A stretch of DNA of 64,000 nucleotides, from positions 1,488,001-1,552,000 of the forward strand of contig CBDIBC010000005.1 in the NCBI GenBank assembly GCA_965276635.1. Direction: 5' to 3'. Shown here in pieces: positions 42,312 through 51,512 of the stretch. This stretch comes from CBDIBC01 sp965276635 (GTDB lineage: Bacteria > Actinomycetota > Acidimicrobiia > Acidimicrobiales > Palsa-688). The notes below the pieces were generated by a model, which had not been told where the DNA came from, made no database searches, and saw nothing but the letters and a program-made list of their open reading frames with translations. Numbering within the stretch: the first letter of the stretch is position 1; every line of letters starts with the position of its first letter. Made by a program: the position numbers and the translations under genes.

Positions 42312-42979
42312 GTGGCAGCTCTGATAGTCCCCCGTCTTCCGCTGAGGCGGTTACGGAGCGAGGCAAGACCCTGGCAGCACGTCGCCATTGCCGCGGGAAC
42401 GACCATCGTCGTGGTCGTGATCCTGCTGGTTGCGCTGGGTGCCAACCCGTGGAGCACGCTGCGGGCTCTGGTCCAAGGCGCCTTCGGGTCGTCGCCAGGG
42501 CTGGGTCAGACCATCGAAATCACCGCGGTGCTGTCGTTGACCGGCCTGGCCGCGCTGTTCCCGTTCAAGGCCGGTCTTTGGAATGTCGGCGGTGAGGGCC
42601 AGCTCTACCTGGGCGCCGTGGGCTCGGTGGCGGTGGCTTTGAGCTTGCCCACGTCGTTGAGCGCGTGGGTCTTTGTGCCTGTGGCCATGGCCAGTGGTGC
42701 GGTCGCGGCGGCCGCCTGGGCGGCCATCCCGGCGCTGCTCAAGGCCATGTTGGGGGCCAGCGAGATGATCTCGTCGCTGCTGTTGAACTTCGCCGCCGGC
42801 TGCTCGAGGCGCGCGACGCGGGTGCCGCCATCTTGTTGGTGTCGCTCGACCTCGACGAAATTCAGGAGATCTCCGACGAGGTCGTGGTCCTGTATCGCGG
42901 CGAGGTGGCATTGCGTCGTTCGGTCCACGACGTGGGAAACGAGGAGTTAGCTCAGGCGTTGGTCGGCTCGGCTCCGTGA
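42312..42979 (+). pseudogene. Chimeric remnant: ABC permease N-terminus joined to ABC ATPase C-terminus
   Basis: From the GTG at 42312 about 160 residues match BMP/nucleoside-type ABC permeases: hydrophobic helices, then LFPFKAGLWNVGGEGQLYLG, the conserved family motif, and ASEMISSLLLNFAA. At about 42800 the sequence switches frame to RRLLEARDAGAAILLVSLDL, DEIQEISDEVVVLYRGEVAL, the end of the cognate ATPase (after Walker B, including the D-loop/H-loop region). The rest of both proteins is missing. This is a deletion or rearrangement joint, not a frameshift alone. It ends by overlapping the MFS gene. Confidence 0.8.
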
Positions 42980-44235
42980 GGGGGCCGAGAAGGCCGGGCG
43001 CCATGCCCGCTTCGGCTCCCGACATTGGCCCTGGGCTGACGTGGCTCCTGGCCGCCGCCTGTGGGATCTGCGCAGCGAACCTGTACTACGCCCAGCCGCT
43101 GCTGGGTACCCTGGCCCGTTCATTTGGGGTGGGGACCGGGACCGCCGGTCTGATCGTCACCTCGTCGCAGCTCGGCTTCGCCGGTGGGCTGGCTTTGCTG
43201 GTGCCGCTCGGCGACGTGGTGGAGCGCCGCCGTCTCGTCGTGATCATGACCAGCCTGACAGTGGTCGCCCTCATCGGCGTGGCCGCCGCACCCACCATGA
43301 CCGTGCTCATCGTCGTGGCCTTTGTGCTCGGCATAGGCTCGGTCACCGCTCAGATCCTGGTCCCTCTGGCCGCCAGCCTGGCCAGCACCGACCAGCAGGG
43401 CCGGGTGGTTGGCCGGGTGATGAGCGGATTGCTGGTCGGGATCCTCCTGGCCAGGACGATCTCGGGTCTCATCGCCGGGGCCGGGGGTTGGCGAACCGTC
43501 TACATGGCGGCCGCCGGCCTGCAGCTGGGTCTGGTGGTCGTGCTGGCTTTCGCCCTGCCCAAAGAGACCCCTCGTGCGGGGATCGCCTACCAGGAACTGC
43601 TCCGCTCCACCGTTGAGTTGCTGCGCCGTGAGCCGGTTCTGCGATTGAGGATCGCCCTGGGAGCGCTCGGCTTCGCCGCTTTCAGCATCCTGTGGACGAC
43701 GCTGGCATTCTTGCTCCACGGTGCGCCCTACCACTATGGCGACACCGTGATCGGACTGTTCGGTCTGGTCGGGGCGGCGGGGGCCCTGAGCGCCAGTCTG
43801 GCTGGTCGAGGCGTCGATCGAGGTCGGGCTAACACCATCACCCCGGCTTGCGTCCTTGGCATCGCTGCCTCTTTCGGTTTGCTCTACGTGGGACGAACCA
43901 GCCTCGTCGCCCTCGTTGCGGGCATCCTGGCCCTCGACGTTGGTGTCCAAGGCCTCCACATCACCAACCAGAGTGTGATCTATGCCTTGCGCCCCGAGGC
44001 CCGAAGCCGGATCAACGCTGGTTACATGACCGGTTACTTCCTGGGCGGGGCGGCCGGGTCGGCCGTGGCCGGAGTGGCCTACAATGACGGCGGTTGGGGA
44101 GCCGCCTGTTTGGCCGGTGTGGGCGTCGGAGTGCTCGCCACCGGCTTTGCCGTTTGGTCCAGAACCCCGTTGTTCGCCGGGGCATCGGCCGGACTGCCGG
44201 TATCGGTCGGCGGGCCAGGAAAGGAAACGTCCTGA
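42976..44235 (+). CDS. MFS transporter
   Basis: A 419-residue major facilitator with about 12 hydrophobic helices. AANLYYAQPLLGTLARSFGV in helix 1 and PLGDVVERRRLVVIMTSL in the loop 2-3 signature are typical of drug/metabolite:proton antiporters related to YgaY and NepI. The GTG at 42976 overlaps the preceding stop (GTGA); an ATG at 43003 is an alternative start that removes nine residues. It could import or export a compound handled by the nearby catabolic genes. Confidence 0.88.
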   Translation: MRGPRRPGAMPASAPDIGPGLTWLLAAACGICAANLYYAQPLLGTLARSFGVGTGTAGLIVTSSQLGFAGGLALLVPLGDVVERRRLVVIMTSLTVVALIGVAAAPTMTVLIVVAFVLGIGSVTAQILVPLAASLASTDQQGRVVGRVMSGLLVGILLARTISGLIAGAGGWRTVYMAAAGLQLGLVVVLAFALPKETPRAGIAYQELLRSTVELLRREPVLRLRIALGALGFAAFSILWTTLAFLLHGAPYHYGDTVIGLFGLVGAAGALSASLAGRGVDRGRANTITPACVLGIAASFGLLYVGRTSLVALVAGILALDVGVQGLHITNQSVIYALRPEARSRINAGYMTGYFLGGAAGSAVAGVAYNDGGWGAACLAGVGVGVLATGFAVWSRTPLFAGASAGLPVSVGGPGKETS

Positions 44236-44661
44236 AGTGCCCCGGCCGGGACCAGCTCTGCAGCTAAGACCATCGAAGCTGCGGTCACCGCAGACGAGTT
44301 CGAGTCGCCGCCGACGAGCAGTCGGGTGGCCGGCCATCATGCAGGGAACGGCCAGGCGGCGAGAAGCCAATGGTCGCCGAGGCCACCGGCTGGCTGCCGA
44401 CCCGTGAAGTCCAGGTCTGTCCACGCCTGCCCGCCGTGACTTCAGTCGGTGAGGGGGTCAGGAGGCGCCCGTCCCGCTGTGAGGGTCCAGCTCTTGGGGC
44501 GCAGGGTCTCTCGTAGGTCTTCATCGAGGGCGTCGCACACCTCGTCCGAGTGTGCAGTTGCCTGCCCATCTGTTTGCGCCCTAACGGCATCCGCGGTCGT
44601 GGAGTTCTCAGCGTCGTTGCGAAAGCTACCGGCAACGCCAAAACCCACCCCGAACACGCCG
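44236..44661. other. Intergenic region without a supported gene
   Basis: About 425 bases between the MFS stop and the duplicated excisionase fragment. A 71-codon minus-strand frame (44442-44657) has plausible composition near its end but no ribosome site or recognisable match, and its upstream end is cut by the duplication joint. Confidence 0.35.
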
Positions 44662-44790
44662 GTCTCCGCGAGGTTCGGCGATCACGGAGTTGCCGGCGAG
44701 CCAATGGGCGATGGCCGTCGGGTCGGAACGGATGAAGTGGCCGACCTTCACGTACGGGATCCTTTGGTCGGCCACCAGCCGGCGGACATG
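44662..44790 (-). repeat. 129-bp duplicate of the excisionase gene 3' half
   Basis: This segment matches 38326-38454 with four mismatches in 129 bases, same orientation. It encodes residues about 23-66 of the excisionase (VRRLVADQRIPYVKVGHFIR) but lacks start and stop. It ends exactly where an IS110 fragment begins. It is a translocated or second-copy scrap of the element at 36-40 kb. Confidence 0.9.
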
Positions 44791-45040
44791 CCGCAAGACC
44801 GACGCCCTCGACGCCGAGCGCATCGCCCGCGAGACCCTCGCCGACCCGTTGCTGCCCAGGGCGTTCAAGCGGGCCGGTGCTGACAGCGGCCCCGACGCCG
44901 TCATGGACCAGATCGCCTTGTGGCACAAGGCCCGACGCCCGTTGCTCAAGTCCCGTCAGCACATCTTGAACGAGGCTGAGTCGATCTTCATCGCGCTTCC
45001 CGAGGACCTCCAGGAGCGCCTGGGCGACACCACCGACGCG
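44791..45040 (+). mobile_element. IS110-family transposase fragment
   Basis: The reading frame carries RKTDALDAERIARETLADP, then AFKRAGADSGPD, IALWHKARRPLLKSRQHILN and EAESIFIALPEDLQERLGD, the middle of IS110 (DEDD) transposases. The conserved KTDxxDA motif contributes acidic catalytic residues. The N-terminal 90 residues and the C-terminal serine-containing domain are missing. Confidence 0.82.
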
Positions 45041-45127
45041 ACGACCCGCTTGTCGAGGTCGTGATGACCGCGTCCCAATTTCGGCAACAGGGTGTCCGGG
45101 CGCGTCGCTGCAGTATGTTGTGTCTTC

Positions 45128-46981
45128 GTGAACAGCACGAATGGGTCTCACGGGGCAGTCCACTTCGACCCCGACGCCGTCGGCGTCAAGTACCGTGAGG
45201 AGCGCGACAAGCGGCTCGTTCCGGGGCGGGCTGCGATCAGGGACCTGACCGGCGACAATCTCTTCGGCAAGTACCGGGAGGACCCGTTCACCCCCTTCGA
45301 GCACCGTGACCCGTTGTTCGGCGAGATCGACGTGGCGGTCGTCGGGGCTGGCGTCGCTGGCGTCGTCTCCGGGGCCAACCTGCGCAAGGTCGGGATCGAG
45401 CGGATTGTGGTCATCGACCAGGCCGGAGGCGTAGGCGGCACCTGGTACTGGAACCGCTACCCCGGCGTGATGTGTGATGTCGAGTCCTACATCTACATGC
45501 CGATGCTCGAGGACCTCGACTACGTCCCCACCCGCAAATACGCTCTCGGTGACGAAATCAGGGAACAGCTCGAAGCCATCGCCCGAAAGTACGACCTCGT
45601 CGACGGAGCCCTCTTCCACACCGGTGTCCAGCGAACCGAGTGGGACGAAGAGCGATCCCACTGGGTCCTCCACACCGACCGCGGGGACGAAATCCGAGCC
45701 CGGTACGTCGTCATGGCCGTCGGGATCCTGAACCTGATGAAGCTGCCCGACATCCCAGGGATGGAGCTGTTCAAGGGCAAGTCCTTTCACACGGGTCGGT
45801 GGGACTATGAGTACACCGGTGGTGACATGCACAGCCGGATGAGCAATCTCGCTGACAAGGTCGTGGGCATCATCGGCACGGGCGCCAGCGCCATCCAGTG
45901 CGTCGGGCCCCTGGGGCAGTCCGCCAAGCGCCTCTACGTCTTCCAGCGCACTCCCTCGGCCGTCGGCGTCCGAGATAACCGGCTCACCAGCGAAGACCTC
46001 GCCTCGGCTTTTCGGAGTCGGCCCGGATGGCAGCGTGACCGCATGTACAACTTTCACTCCGTCTTGAACGGCGAGGATGTCGTCAATATGGTCGACGACG
46101 GCTGGACACGCCACGAGGCCCGGGTCTGGAATCCTCGGATGGAGCCGGGCATGACCATGCAGGAGCTCATCCTCAAGGCAGAGGAAGAGGACTTCGAGAT
46201 CATGGAGGAGCACCGCCGTCGGATCGACGAGACGGTAATCGATTCCCGGACAGCTGAGGTTCTCAAGCCGTACTATCGCTATCTGTGCAAACGGCCGTGC
46301 TTCCACGACGGGTACTTGCCGGCCTTCAACCTCCCGAACGTCACGGTGGTCGATTGCCCGGTCGGCATCGAGACCGTGAACGAGCGGGGCCTCGTTTGCA
46401 ACGGTGAGGAGTTCGAGCTCGACTGCCTCATTTATGCGACAGGCTTCGAGGCCGAGGTGACGCCCTTCCCGCGACGAGCCGGGCACGAGATCATCGGGCG
46501 GGACGGTCTCCGCCTCGACGAGAAGTGGGCCGCCGGACCATCCACCCTCCACGGCATGATGACGAGGGGATTCCCGAACTTCTTCATGGTGCCCGCCCCG
46601 GGCCAGCAGGGTGTGATCTCGGTCAACTTCACCCTCGTGACATGCGAAGGCGCCGAGCACATCGCAGCCACCATCAAGCTCCTCAACGAGCGGGGCATCC
46701 AGGTCATCGACGTGAGCGAGGAGGCCGAGCAGAACTATGTGGACGGGATCGTCGCCGAGTACAAGGACACAAGCGTGGTGATGGAGGCTTGTACTCCCTC
46801 CCGTTTGAACAACGAGGGGAACCCGAAGGCGATGAACCCTCGGGCCGGTAGCTGGGGCGGTGGTCGCGGCGACCTCTTCGGCTGGATCACGATGCTGAAG
46901 GAATGGCGCGAAGCTGGAGATTTCCCAGGCATGGAAACCGGCCAAGCGGTCGGAGCACGTCGAGCCGGGGAAGCACAATGA
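45128..46981 (+). CDS. Baeyer-Villiger monooxygenase (large, CPDMO/steroid-monooxygenase-like)
   Basis: A 617-residue class B monooxygenase from the GTG at 45128. An N-terminal extension of about 65 residues precedes FAD motif VVGAGVAG (71-78), GGVGGTWYWNRYPGVMCD, the full BVMO fingerprint FKGKSFHTGRWD (215-226, His221) and NADPH motif GIIGTGASA (247-255). FAD and NADPH drive insertion of oxygen next to a ketone, giving an ester or lactone. Length and the WYWNRYPGVMCD form resemble enzymes for large rings and steroids. The stop overlaps the start of the SDR gene (ATGA). Confidence 0.93.
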   Translation: MNSTNGSHGAVHFDPDAVGVKYREERDKRLVPGRAAIRDLTGDNLFGKYREDPFTPFEHRDPLFGEIDVAVVGAGVAGVVSGANLRKVGIERIVVIDQAGGVGGTWYWNRYPGVMCDVESYIYMPMLEDLDYVPTRKYALGDEIREQLEAIARKYDLVDGALFHTGVQRTEWDEERSHWVLHTDRGDEIRARYVVMAVGILNLMKLPDIPGMELFKGKSFHTGRWDYEYTGGDMHSRMSNLADKVVGIIGTGASAIQCVGPLGQSAKRLYVFQRTPSAVGVRDNRLTSEDLASAFRSRPGWQRDRMYNFHSVLNGEDVVNMVDDGWTRHEARVWNPRMEPGMTMQELILKAEEEDFEIMEEHRRRIDETVIDSRTAEVLKPYYRYLCKRPCFHDGYLPAFNLPNVTVVDCPVGIETVNERGLVCNGEEFELDCLIYATGFEAEVTPFPRRAGHEIIGRDGLRLDEKWAAGPSTLHGMMTRGFPNFFMVPAPGQQGVISVNFTLVTCEGAEHIAATIKLLNERGIQVIDVSEEAEQNYVDGIVAEYKDTSVVMEACTPSRLNNEGNPKAMNPRAGSWGGGRGDLFGWITMLKEWREAGDFPGMETGQAVGARRAGEAQ

Positions 46982-48672
46982 CGCTGACCGGGCAGTCGAA
47001 AAGGCAGCGCGTGGTCGTCGTGACCGGCGGCGCAGCCGGGATCGGGGCGGCGATCGCCGCGGAGTGCGGGCGTGCCGGTCATTACGTCGTCACCCTCGAC
47101 CCGATGGTCACGGTGGACGGAGCCAGCCGTCTCGACGATGGAGGACCGACGACGGCCGACCGGATCGTCGAAGCAGGTGGCTCCGCCCGGTCTTCAAACG
47201 CCTCGGTCACCGACCGGGCGGCGGTAGCCGCTCTCTTCGCCGGCCTGGTCGACGAGTTCGGAGCGCTCGACGCCGTGGTCAATGTCGCCGGCATCACCCG
47301 GCCCACCCGATTCGCCGAGGGCAGCGAGGATGACTGGGCCGCCGTCCTCAGCGTGCACCTCGAAGGCTACATCAACATCCTGGGCGCAGCCCTACCCGTG
47401 ATGGTCGAGGTCGGTCACGGCCGGATCCTCGGTGTCACATCGGGGTCGGGCTGGCGTCCGGCAGACACCGGTGCGTACGGCTGCGCCAAGCGGGCCGTCG
47501 CCGCCCTGACCTGGCAGATCGGGCAGGCCACCCCGCCCGGAGTGACCGTCAACGCTCTTTCCCCGATCGCCCTCACCCGGATGGTGACCGGGGGCACGAC
47601 GCCTCGAGGAACCGGGGCCGCCGAAGCGGTGCGGACCGGAGGGGTGAACCTCGGTGCGATGCCGCTGCCCGAGACCCTTGGGCCCGTAGGCGCCTACCTC
47701 GCCAGCGACGAGTTCTCGTGGTGCCGAGGCCAAGTGATCTTCTCCGGCGGTGCCGAGGTCGCTTGGCTCCGGCCGCCGGCTCTCCTCGAGGTGTGCCGGA
47801 CTTCCGATGTGCGATCCCTGGCTCGCGTCATCGACGCCGCAGTGTCGAGTGCCATCGTGCCTGCGGAGGTCGCCCAGGCCACGAACGGTGGGAGCAATCC
47901 CCGGTTCGCCTCCGTCTTCGACGAGTCGGCTGACGGGACCGCCAGCTCCGACCGGCCTCGCGCCTACGTCATCGTAACCGACGAGCCGACCTGGGGTGCC
48001 GTCGTCGGTGACACACTCGCGGCGAGCGGAGCCACCTGCCTCGGCATCGGGGAATGGCCGGGACCCGGCCACGTAGTGGGCGATGTGGCGACCGACTTCG
48101 AGGGCGCCGCAGCGCAGATCGCCCGGGCGGCAGAGGAAGCAGGGGCACTCGACGGCGTCGTCGTGGCCCTTAGCGGTGTAACCACGGCGTCCAGTGCCGG
48201 CTCAGAGCCATGGCAGGCGATCCTGGACGAGCATGCCGGAGTCGCCGGACAGATCCGGACCGACGCTGCCTGGACCCGCGCCGTGTCGGACTACTCAGGC
48301 GGGGCCGACCGCCCCGTTCGTCTCGTCACGATCACCGCTGCCTCGACGTCGGGCGGCCAGAGCCGTGCCCAGGCCGCAGCCCAGCTGGCCCGAGCCGCCC
48401 GCAACGCGACCTCCGACCGGGTCGACGCGTTCGCCATAAGCCTGGAGACGACCGAGGAGGCCGAGCGGCAGACGGTCGCTCACCTGGCTGCCCATCTCCT
48501 AAGGGCGCCCGACACCTCCGCCCTCTCCGGCGCTGAGCTGGTGGTCGCCGCCAACTGGTTCGGGCTCCGCAGCCATCCGACACCTGCGACCTCGATCTCC
48601 TGCGGCGGTCCGGCGTTGCCTGACTGGCTTGACGGCACCCTGCGTTCGGTCGTCACCGGAAGCGCGCACTGA
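46978..48672 (+). CDS. Tandem SDR protein with degenerate second Rossmann domain
   Basis: A 564-residue protein, about twice normal SDR length. Residues 10-260 are a classical SDR: VVVTGGAAGIGAAIA, VNVAGITRPTRF, and the catalytic Ser-Tyr-Lys in TSGSGWRPADTGAYGCAKRA. After about residue 330 a second Rossmann-like unit begins (RAYVIVTDEPTWGAVVGDTL, LDGVVVALSGVT) but it lacks the TGxxxGxG loop and the YxxxK pair. The first domain probably oxidises the alcohol or reduces the ketone of the BVMO substrate. It is co-translated with the BVMO upstream. Confidence 0.87.
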   Translation: MTLTGQSKRQRVVVVTGGAAGIGAAIAAECGRAGHYVVTLDPMVTVDGASRLDDGGPTTADRIVEAGGSARSSNASVTDRAAVAALFAGLVDEFGALDAVVNVAGITRPTRFAEGSEDDWAAVLSVHLEGYINILGAALPVMVEVGHGRILGVTSGSGWRPADTGAYGCAKRAVAALTWQIGQATPPGVTVNALSPIALTRMVTGGTTPRGTGAAEAVRTGGVNLGAMPLPETLGPVGAYLASDEFSWCRGQVIFSGGAEVAWLRPPALLEVCRTSDVRSLARVIDAAVSSAIVPAEVAQATNGGSNPRFASVFDESADGTASSDRPRAYVIVTDEPTWGAVVGDTLAASGATCLGIGEWPGPGHVVGDVATDFEGAAAQIARAAEEAGALDGVVVALSGVTTASSAGSEPWQAILDEHAGVAGQIRTDAAWTRAVSDYSGGADRPVRLVTITAASTSGGQSRAQAAAQLARAARNATSDRVDAFAISLETTEEAERQTVAHLAAHLLRAPDTSALSGAELVVAANWFGLRSHPTPATSISCGGPALPDWLDGTLRSVVTGSAH

Positions 48673-48717
48673 CCCGGCCAGGCCGGCCGATCGTCTACGA
48701 AACCCAGGAGGTACTCG

Positions 48718-49581
48718 ATGGCGCCGCAAGTCGAACGGGTAGTCGACGCACACATCCACTTGTGGGACCCGGCCCGCACCGACTGGTATCCGTATCTGTC
48801 GGGGCTGCGGGACGTCGGCATGGGTGATCTCACTGGCTGGGCCCGCTACTTCGACCAAGAGACCTACTTTGCCGAGTCGGCGAACTGGAATGTCCAGAAG
48901 TTCGTCCATGTCGCCGCCGCCTCCGACTTCGTGGCCGAGACCTTCGAGAAGGAAGCTGAGGCTGACGCGACCGGGCATCCCGATGCCATCGTCGGCGGGG
49001 TCGCCGCCGGCTCAACCGTGGCCGACGCCATCGCCGGACTCGACGAGCAGATGGCCGCACGTCGATTCTGCGGGGTGCGGCCGATGGCCGGGGTGCTCGA
49101 GAACGGCGTCCCCGCCCCCGACGTCCTCCGTGCTCTGCAGGAGCGCAACCTCGTACTCGATCTGATGGCACACCCGGATCAGCAGCTGGCTGCGGCGGCC
49201 GCCCTCGAGGGCTGGGGCGAACTGACCGTCGTCGTTGAGCATGCTGGCTGGCCTCACACGAACACCGAAGAGGAATACCAGCTGTGGACGACCGGGATGT
49301 CCAGACTTGCCTCGCTCGGATCGAACGTTCACTGCAAGCTTTCCGGCTTATCGATGCCTTTCCAAACTATGGCCCCTGAGGTGTTCAGGCGGTGGATCGA
49401 GTACTGCCTCGAGACGTTCGGCGTCGACCGGTGCTTTTTTGGCAGCAACTTCCCGCCGGACGGCGCCAGTGGCACCTTCGACGAGCTGTACAACACGTTC
49501 TCGACCTTGACGGACGGCCTGGGGGCAGAGGCGCGCGAGAAGCTGTTCGCCGCCAACGCCGAGCGGGTGTACCGCTGCTAA
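48718..49581 (+). CDS. Amidohydrolase family 2 (lactone/ring hydrolase-like)
   Basis: A 287-residue TIM-barrel hydrolase with CAGGAGG before the ATG (CCCAGGAGGTACTCG). The metal motif is VVDAHIHLWDP, then VEHAGWPHT in the middle and CFFGSNFPPDGASG near the end, where the last acidic ligand is usually found (here SNFPPD). It follows the BVMO and SDR on the same strand and would be a suitable lactonase or hydrolase for the ring-expanded product; this is inference from order. Confidence 0.87.
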   Translation: MAPQVERVVDAHIHLWDPARTDWYPYLSGLRDVGMGDLTGWARYFDQETYFAESANWNVQKFVHVAAASDFVAETFEKEAEADATGHPDAIVGGVAAGSTVADAIAGLDEQMAARRFCGVRPMAGVLENGVPAPDVLRALQERNLVLDLMAHPDQQLAAAAALEGWGELTVVVEHAGWPHTNTEEEYQLWTTGMSRLASLGSNVHCKLSGLSMPFQTMAPEVFRRWIEYCLETFGVDRCFFGSNFPPDGASGTFDELYNTFSTLTDGLGAEAREKLFAANAERVYRC

Positions 49582-49659
49582 TGGCCGCTGGACTTTCGTG
49601 TCAGCGCAGCGATCGGTGGTCAGGTGATCGGGGGTCGTCGACCGCATCGGCCGAACCAA

Positions 49660-49833
49660 GTGCACACGTACCTCCGTAGAACCGAGAGTTCTGTGCACAA
49701 AGTGCCGGGAAGACCCGCACTATGTGCACGCGAATCGTGGTCACCGGAAGTTGTGTGTGCAGATGGTCGGCACGCGCCAGACCGGCCGGCCGCCTAACCC
49801 GCCTGACCCGGCCGGCCGCCTGACCCGCCCGCC
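49660..49833. repeat. Three phased GTGCAC palindromes and a 26-bp tandem repeat
   Basis: GTGCAC occurs at 49660, 49693 and 49724 (33 and 31 bases apart, about three DNA turns each). It is followed by two near-identical 26-base units (49782-49807 and 49808-49833) starting CCGGCCGGCCGCCT. The stretch is non-coding, between the amidohydrolase and the broken RDD gene. Confidence 0.55.
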
Positions 49834-49893
49834 CGACCCGACGCCCGGCTACTCTTCGGCGTTCGCAGCAGCACAGGTTCCTAGGACGGTGAC

Positions 49894-50360
49894 ATGAGCC
49901 AGCCGCCGCTTTCCGATCCGCCGCCACCCGGGTGGGATCGCCGCCGTTCTGCGAGCTGGATGCCGGCCGGGCCGAGGCGCTGCTCGTGCTGCCGCAGGGC
50001 ACCCAACTGGCCGGTGTCGGCTGGCGCATCGGGGCGTTCTTCCTGGCTGTTCCCCTGTCGATCGTGACCCTCGGCATCGGCTAGCTGGTCTGGGGGTTGG
50101 TCGTGTGGGGGCGGGGCCAGACGCCGGCGATGCAGGTGCTCGGGATGCGCTGCTACCGGCCGGAGACGGGCCGCCTGGCCGGCTGGGGGTGGATGGCGCT
50201 GCGAGAGGTGATCGGGCAGCTCGTCGAAGGGGTCCTCAGCCTCATCACCCAGGTGCTGTCGTTCGTGCTCTTCGCTTCCCGCCGGGACCGTCGCAGCCTG
50301 CACGACCTCATCGCCGGCACCGTCGTCCTCCACGACCCCGGCAAGGTGCTCGCCAGGTAG
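49894..50360 (+). pseudogene. RDD-family membrane protein, broken by a frameshift and an amber codon
   Basis: The ATG at 49894 gives MSQPPLSDPPPPGWD, then homology moves to another frame near 49935 (LLVLPQGTQLAGVGWRIGAF). In that frame an in-frame TAG at 50082 interrupts the first helix pair. Downstream the RDD domain continues (GQTPAMQVLGMRCYRPETG, then RDRRSLHDLIAGTVVL), which contains the Arg-Asp-like and Asp residues of the family. Two separate lesions make a sequencing error less likely. Confidence 0.75.
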
Positions 50361-50516
50361 GCCGCCGGCGGGGCGGTGCCGCGCTCCGGGCGGGGGATGA
50401 TGACGCGACTAGGTGGTGGCCGGGACCGGCGACGTGGTGCACCTCGGTGACGACGGGGCCGCCTGCGCGCACCGACGGCGCCGTCGTGGCCTGGCCGGCG
50501 GGCGCCTCGGCGGTGG

Positions 50517-51512
50517 TCACCGGGTACCCAGGAGCGGTCCGATGTCGGCGAGGGAACGGAGCGTGTCGTTGAGGTGGGTGCACGTGCTGACGCCGACGAA
50601 GTCAGCCCGCACCCGGGCCCGCAGGTCCGAGACGGGCCCACCGACCAGCCGAGCGGCACTGCCCACCGCGGCCGGGCACTCCAACCACGGGAGCACCCGG
50701 GCGTCGGCGCGCAGCGCGTCGATCCGAGCGCCGGCCTGGTCGGTGCGGCCCTCGACGAGGTACTCGTGCACGACGGTCTCCGTCCCGTCACCGTCGACGT
50801 GGCTGTCGCGGAAATGGGCCTCGACATCCCAGCAGCCGGCGCCGGGCGAGACGTCGAGGCGGCGCCGTCGGCGCATCCCATGGGCGCCCAGGGGCCGCAT
50901 GGTATGCCACGACCAGTCGTCGTCCGGTCGCTCGAGGACGGGCGCCAGCGGGCCTAAGGGCATCGGTACCTCGCCGTGGCGGCCGAAGGCCACCACGATG
51001 GTGGCGTCCTCCGCCCAGCCGGCGCACTGGTCAGTGGCGGCGCGGATGAACGGCGCCGTCTGCTCGGCGGAACCGCGGGTGCGGCCCCCGCGCTGGACCG
51101 CGTAACCCGAGACGAGGAGCGCGCCGGGAAGGTCGTCGACCAGCGCGTGCAACAGGTTCCGGCCCTCGACGTGGTCGCCGAGCGCGGCGGCGGCGGCGGC
51201 CCGGAAGCCGGAGGCCACGGGCACGCCGACCAGCTCGACCAGCCGGGGCTCGGGAGGATCGGCCGAGATGGCGAGGAGCCGGCGGCTGGAGCCTTCCACC
51301 GTGGCCGTGACGCGTTGCGACCCGGCGACGTGCGGCACCGGACCGCTCCCCGTCACCAGGTCGCGAGCCCGGGCGTCCACCTCGACGGCACCGTCGAGGC
51401 CGGCGGGCCGGCGGGAGTCGATGCTGGTCGTCCGCCGCCGGGAGCCGGCCCGACGCGGCGGGGTGCCGGCGAGGGGATCGTGCGGCCCAGCCAGCTCCGG
51501 TAGGACGATCAT
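50517..51512 (-). CDS. DUF2889-family protein
   Basis: A 331-residue protein. The TTSIDSRRPAGLDGAVEVDA start and ending in FVGVSTCTHLNDTLRSLAD fit DUF2889, a family seen near CoA-dependent catabolic genes in proteobacteria and actinobacteria. No catalytic motif is evident. Its ATG overlaps the TetR regulator stop by four bases, so they form an operon that is divergent from the ligase operon. Confidence 0.78.
   Translation of the reverse strand: MIVLPELAGPHDPLAGTPPRRAGSRRRTTSIDSRRPAGLDGAVEVDARARDLVTGSGPVPHVAGSQRVTATVEGSSRRLLAISADPPEPRLVELVGVPVASGFRAAAAAALGDHVEGRNLLHALVDDLPGALLVSGYAVQRGGRTRGSAEQTAPFIRAATDQCAGWAEDATIVVAFGRHGEVPMPLGPLAPVLERPDDDWSWHTMRPLGAHGMRRRRRLDVSPGAGCWDVEAHFRDSHVDGDGTETVVHEYLVEGRTDQAGARIDALRADARVLPWLECPAAVGSAARLVGGPVSDLRARVRADFVGVSTCTHLNDTLRSLADIGPLLGTR

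Noticed and set aside
44442..44657. 71-codon minus-strand frame before the excisionase duplicate
   Set aside because: Part of it looks protein-like, but there is no start support and it is cut by the duplication joint.
44285..46978. 897-codon open frame on the minus strand
   Set aside because: It lies antisense to the well-supported BVMO gene and adjoining fragments, has no domain signature and reflects high GC content.
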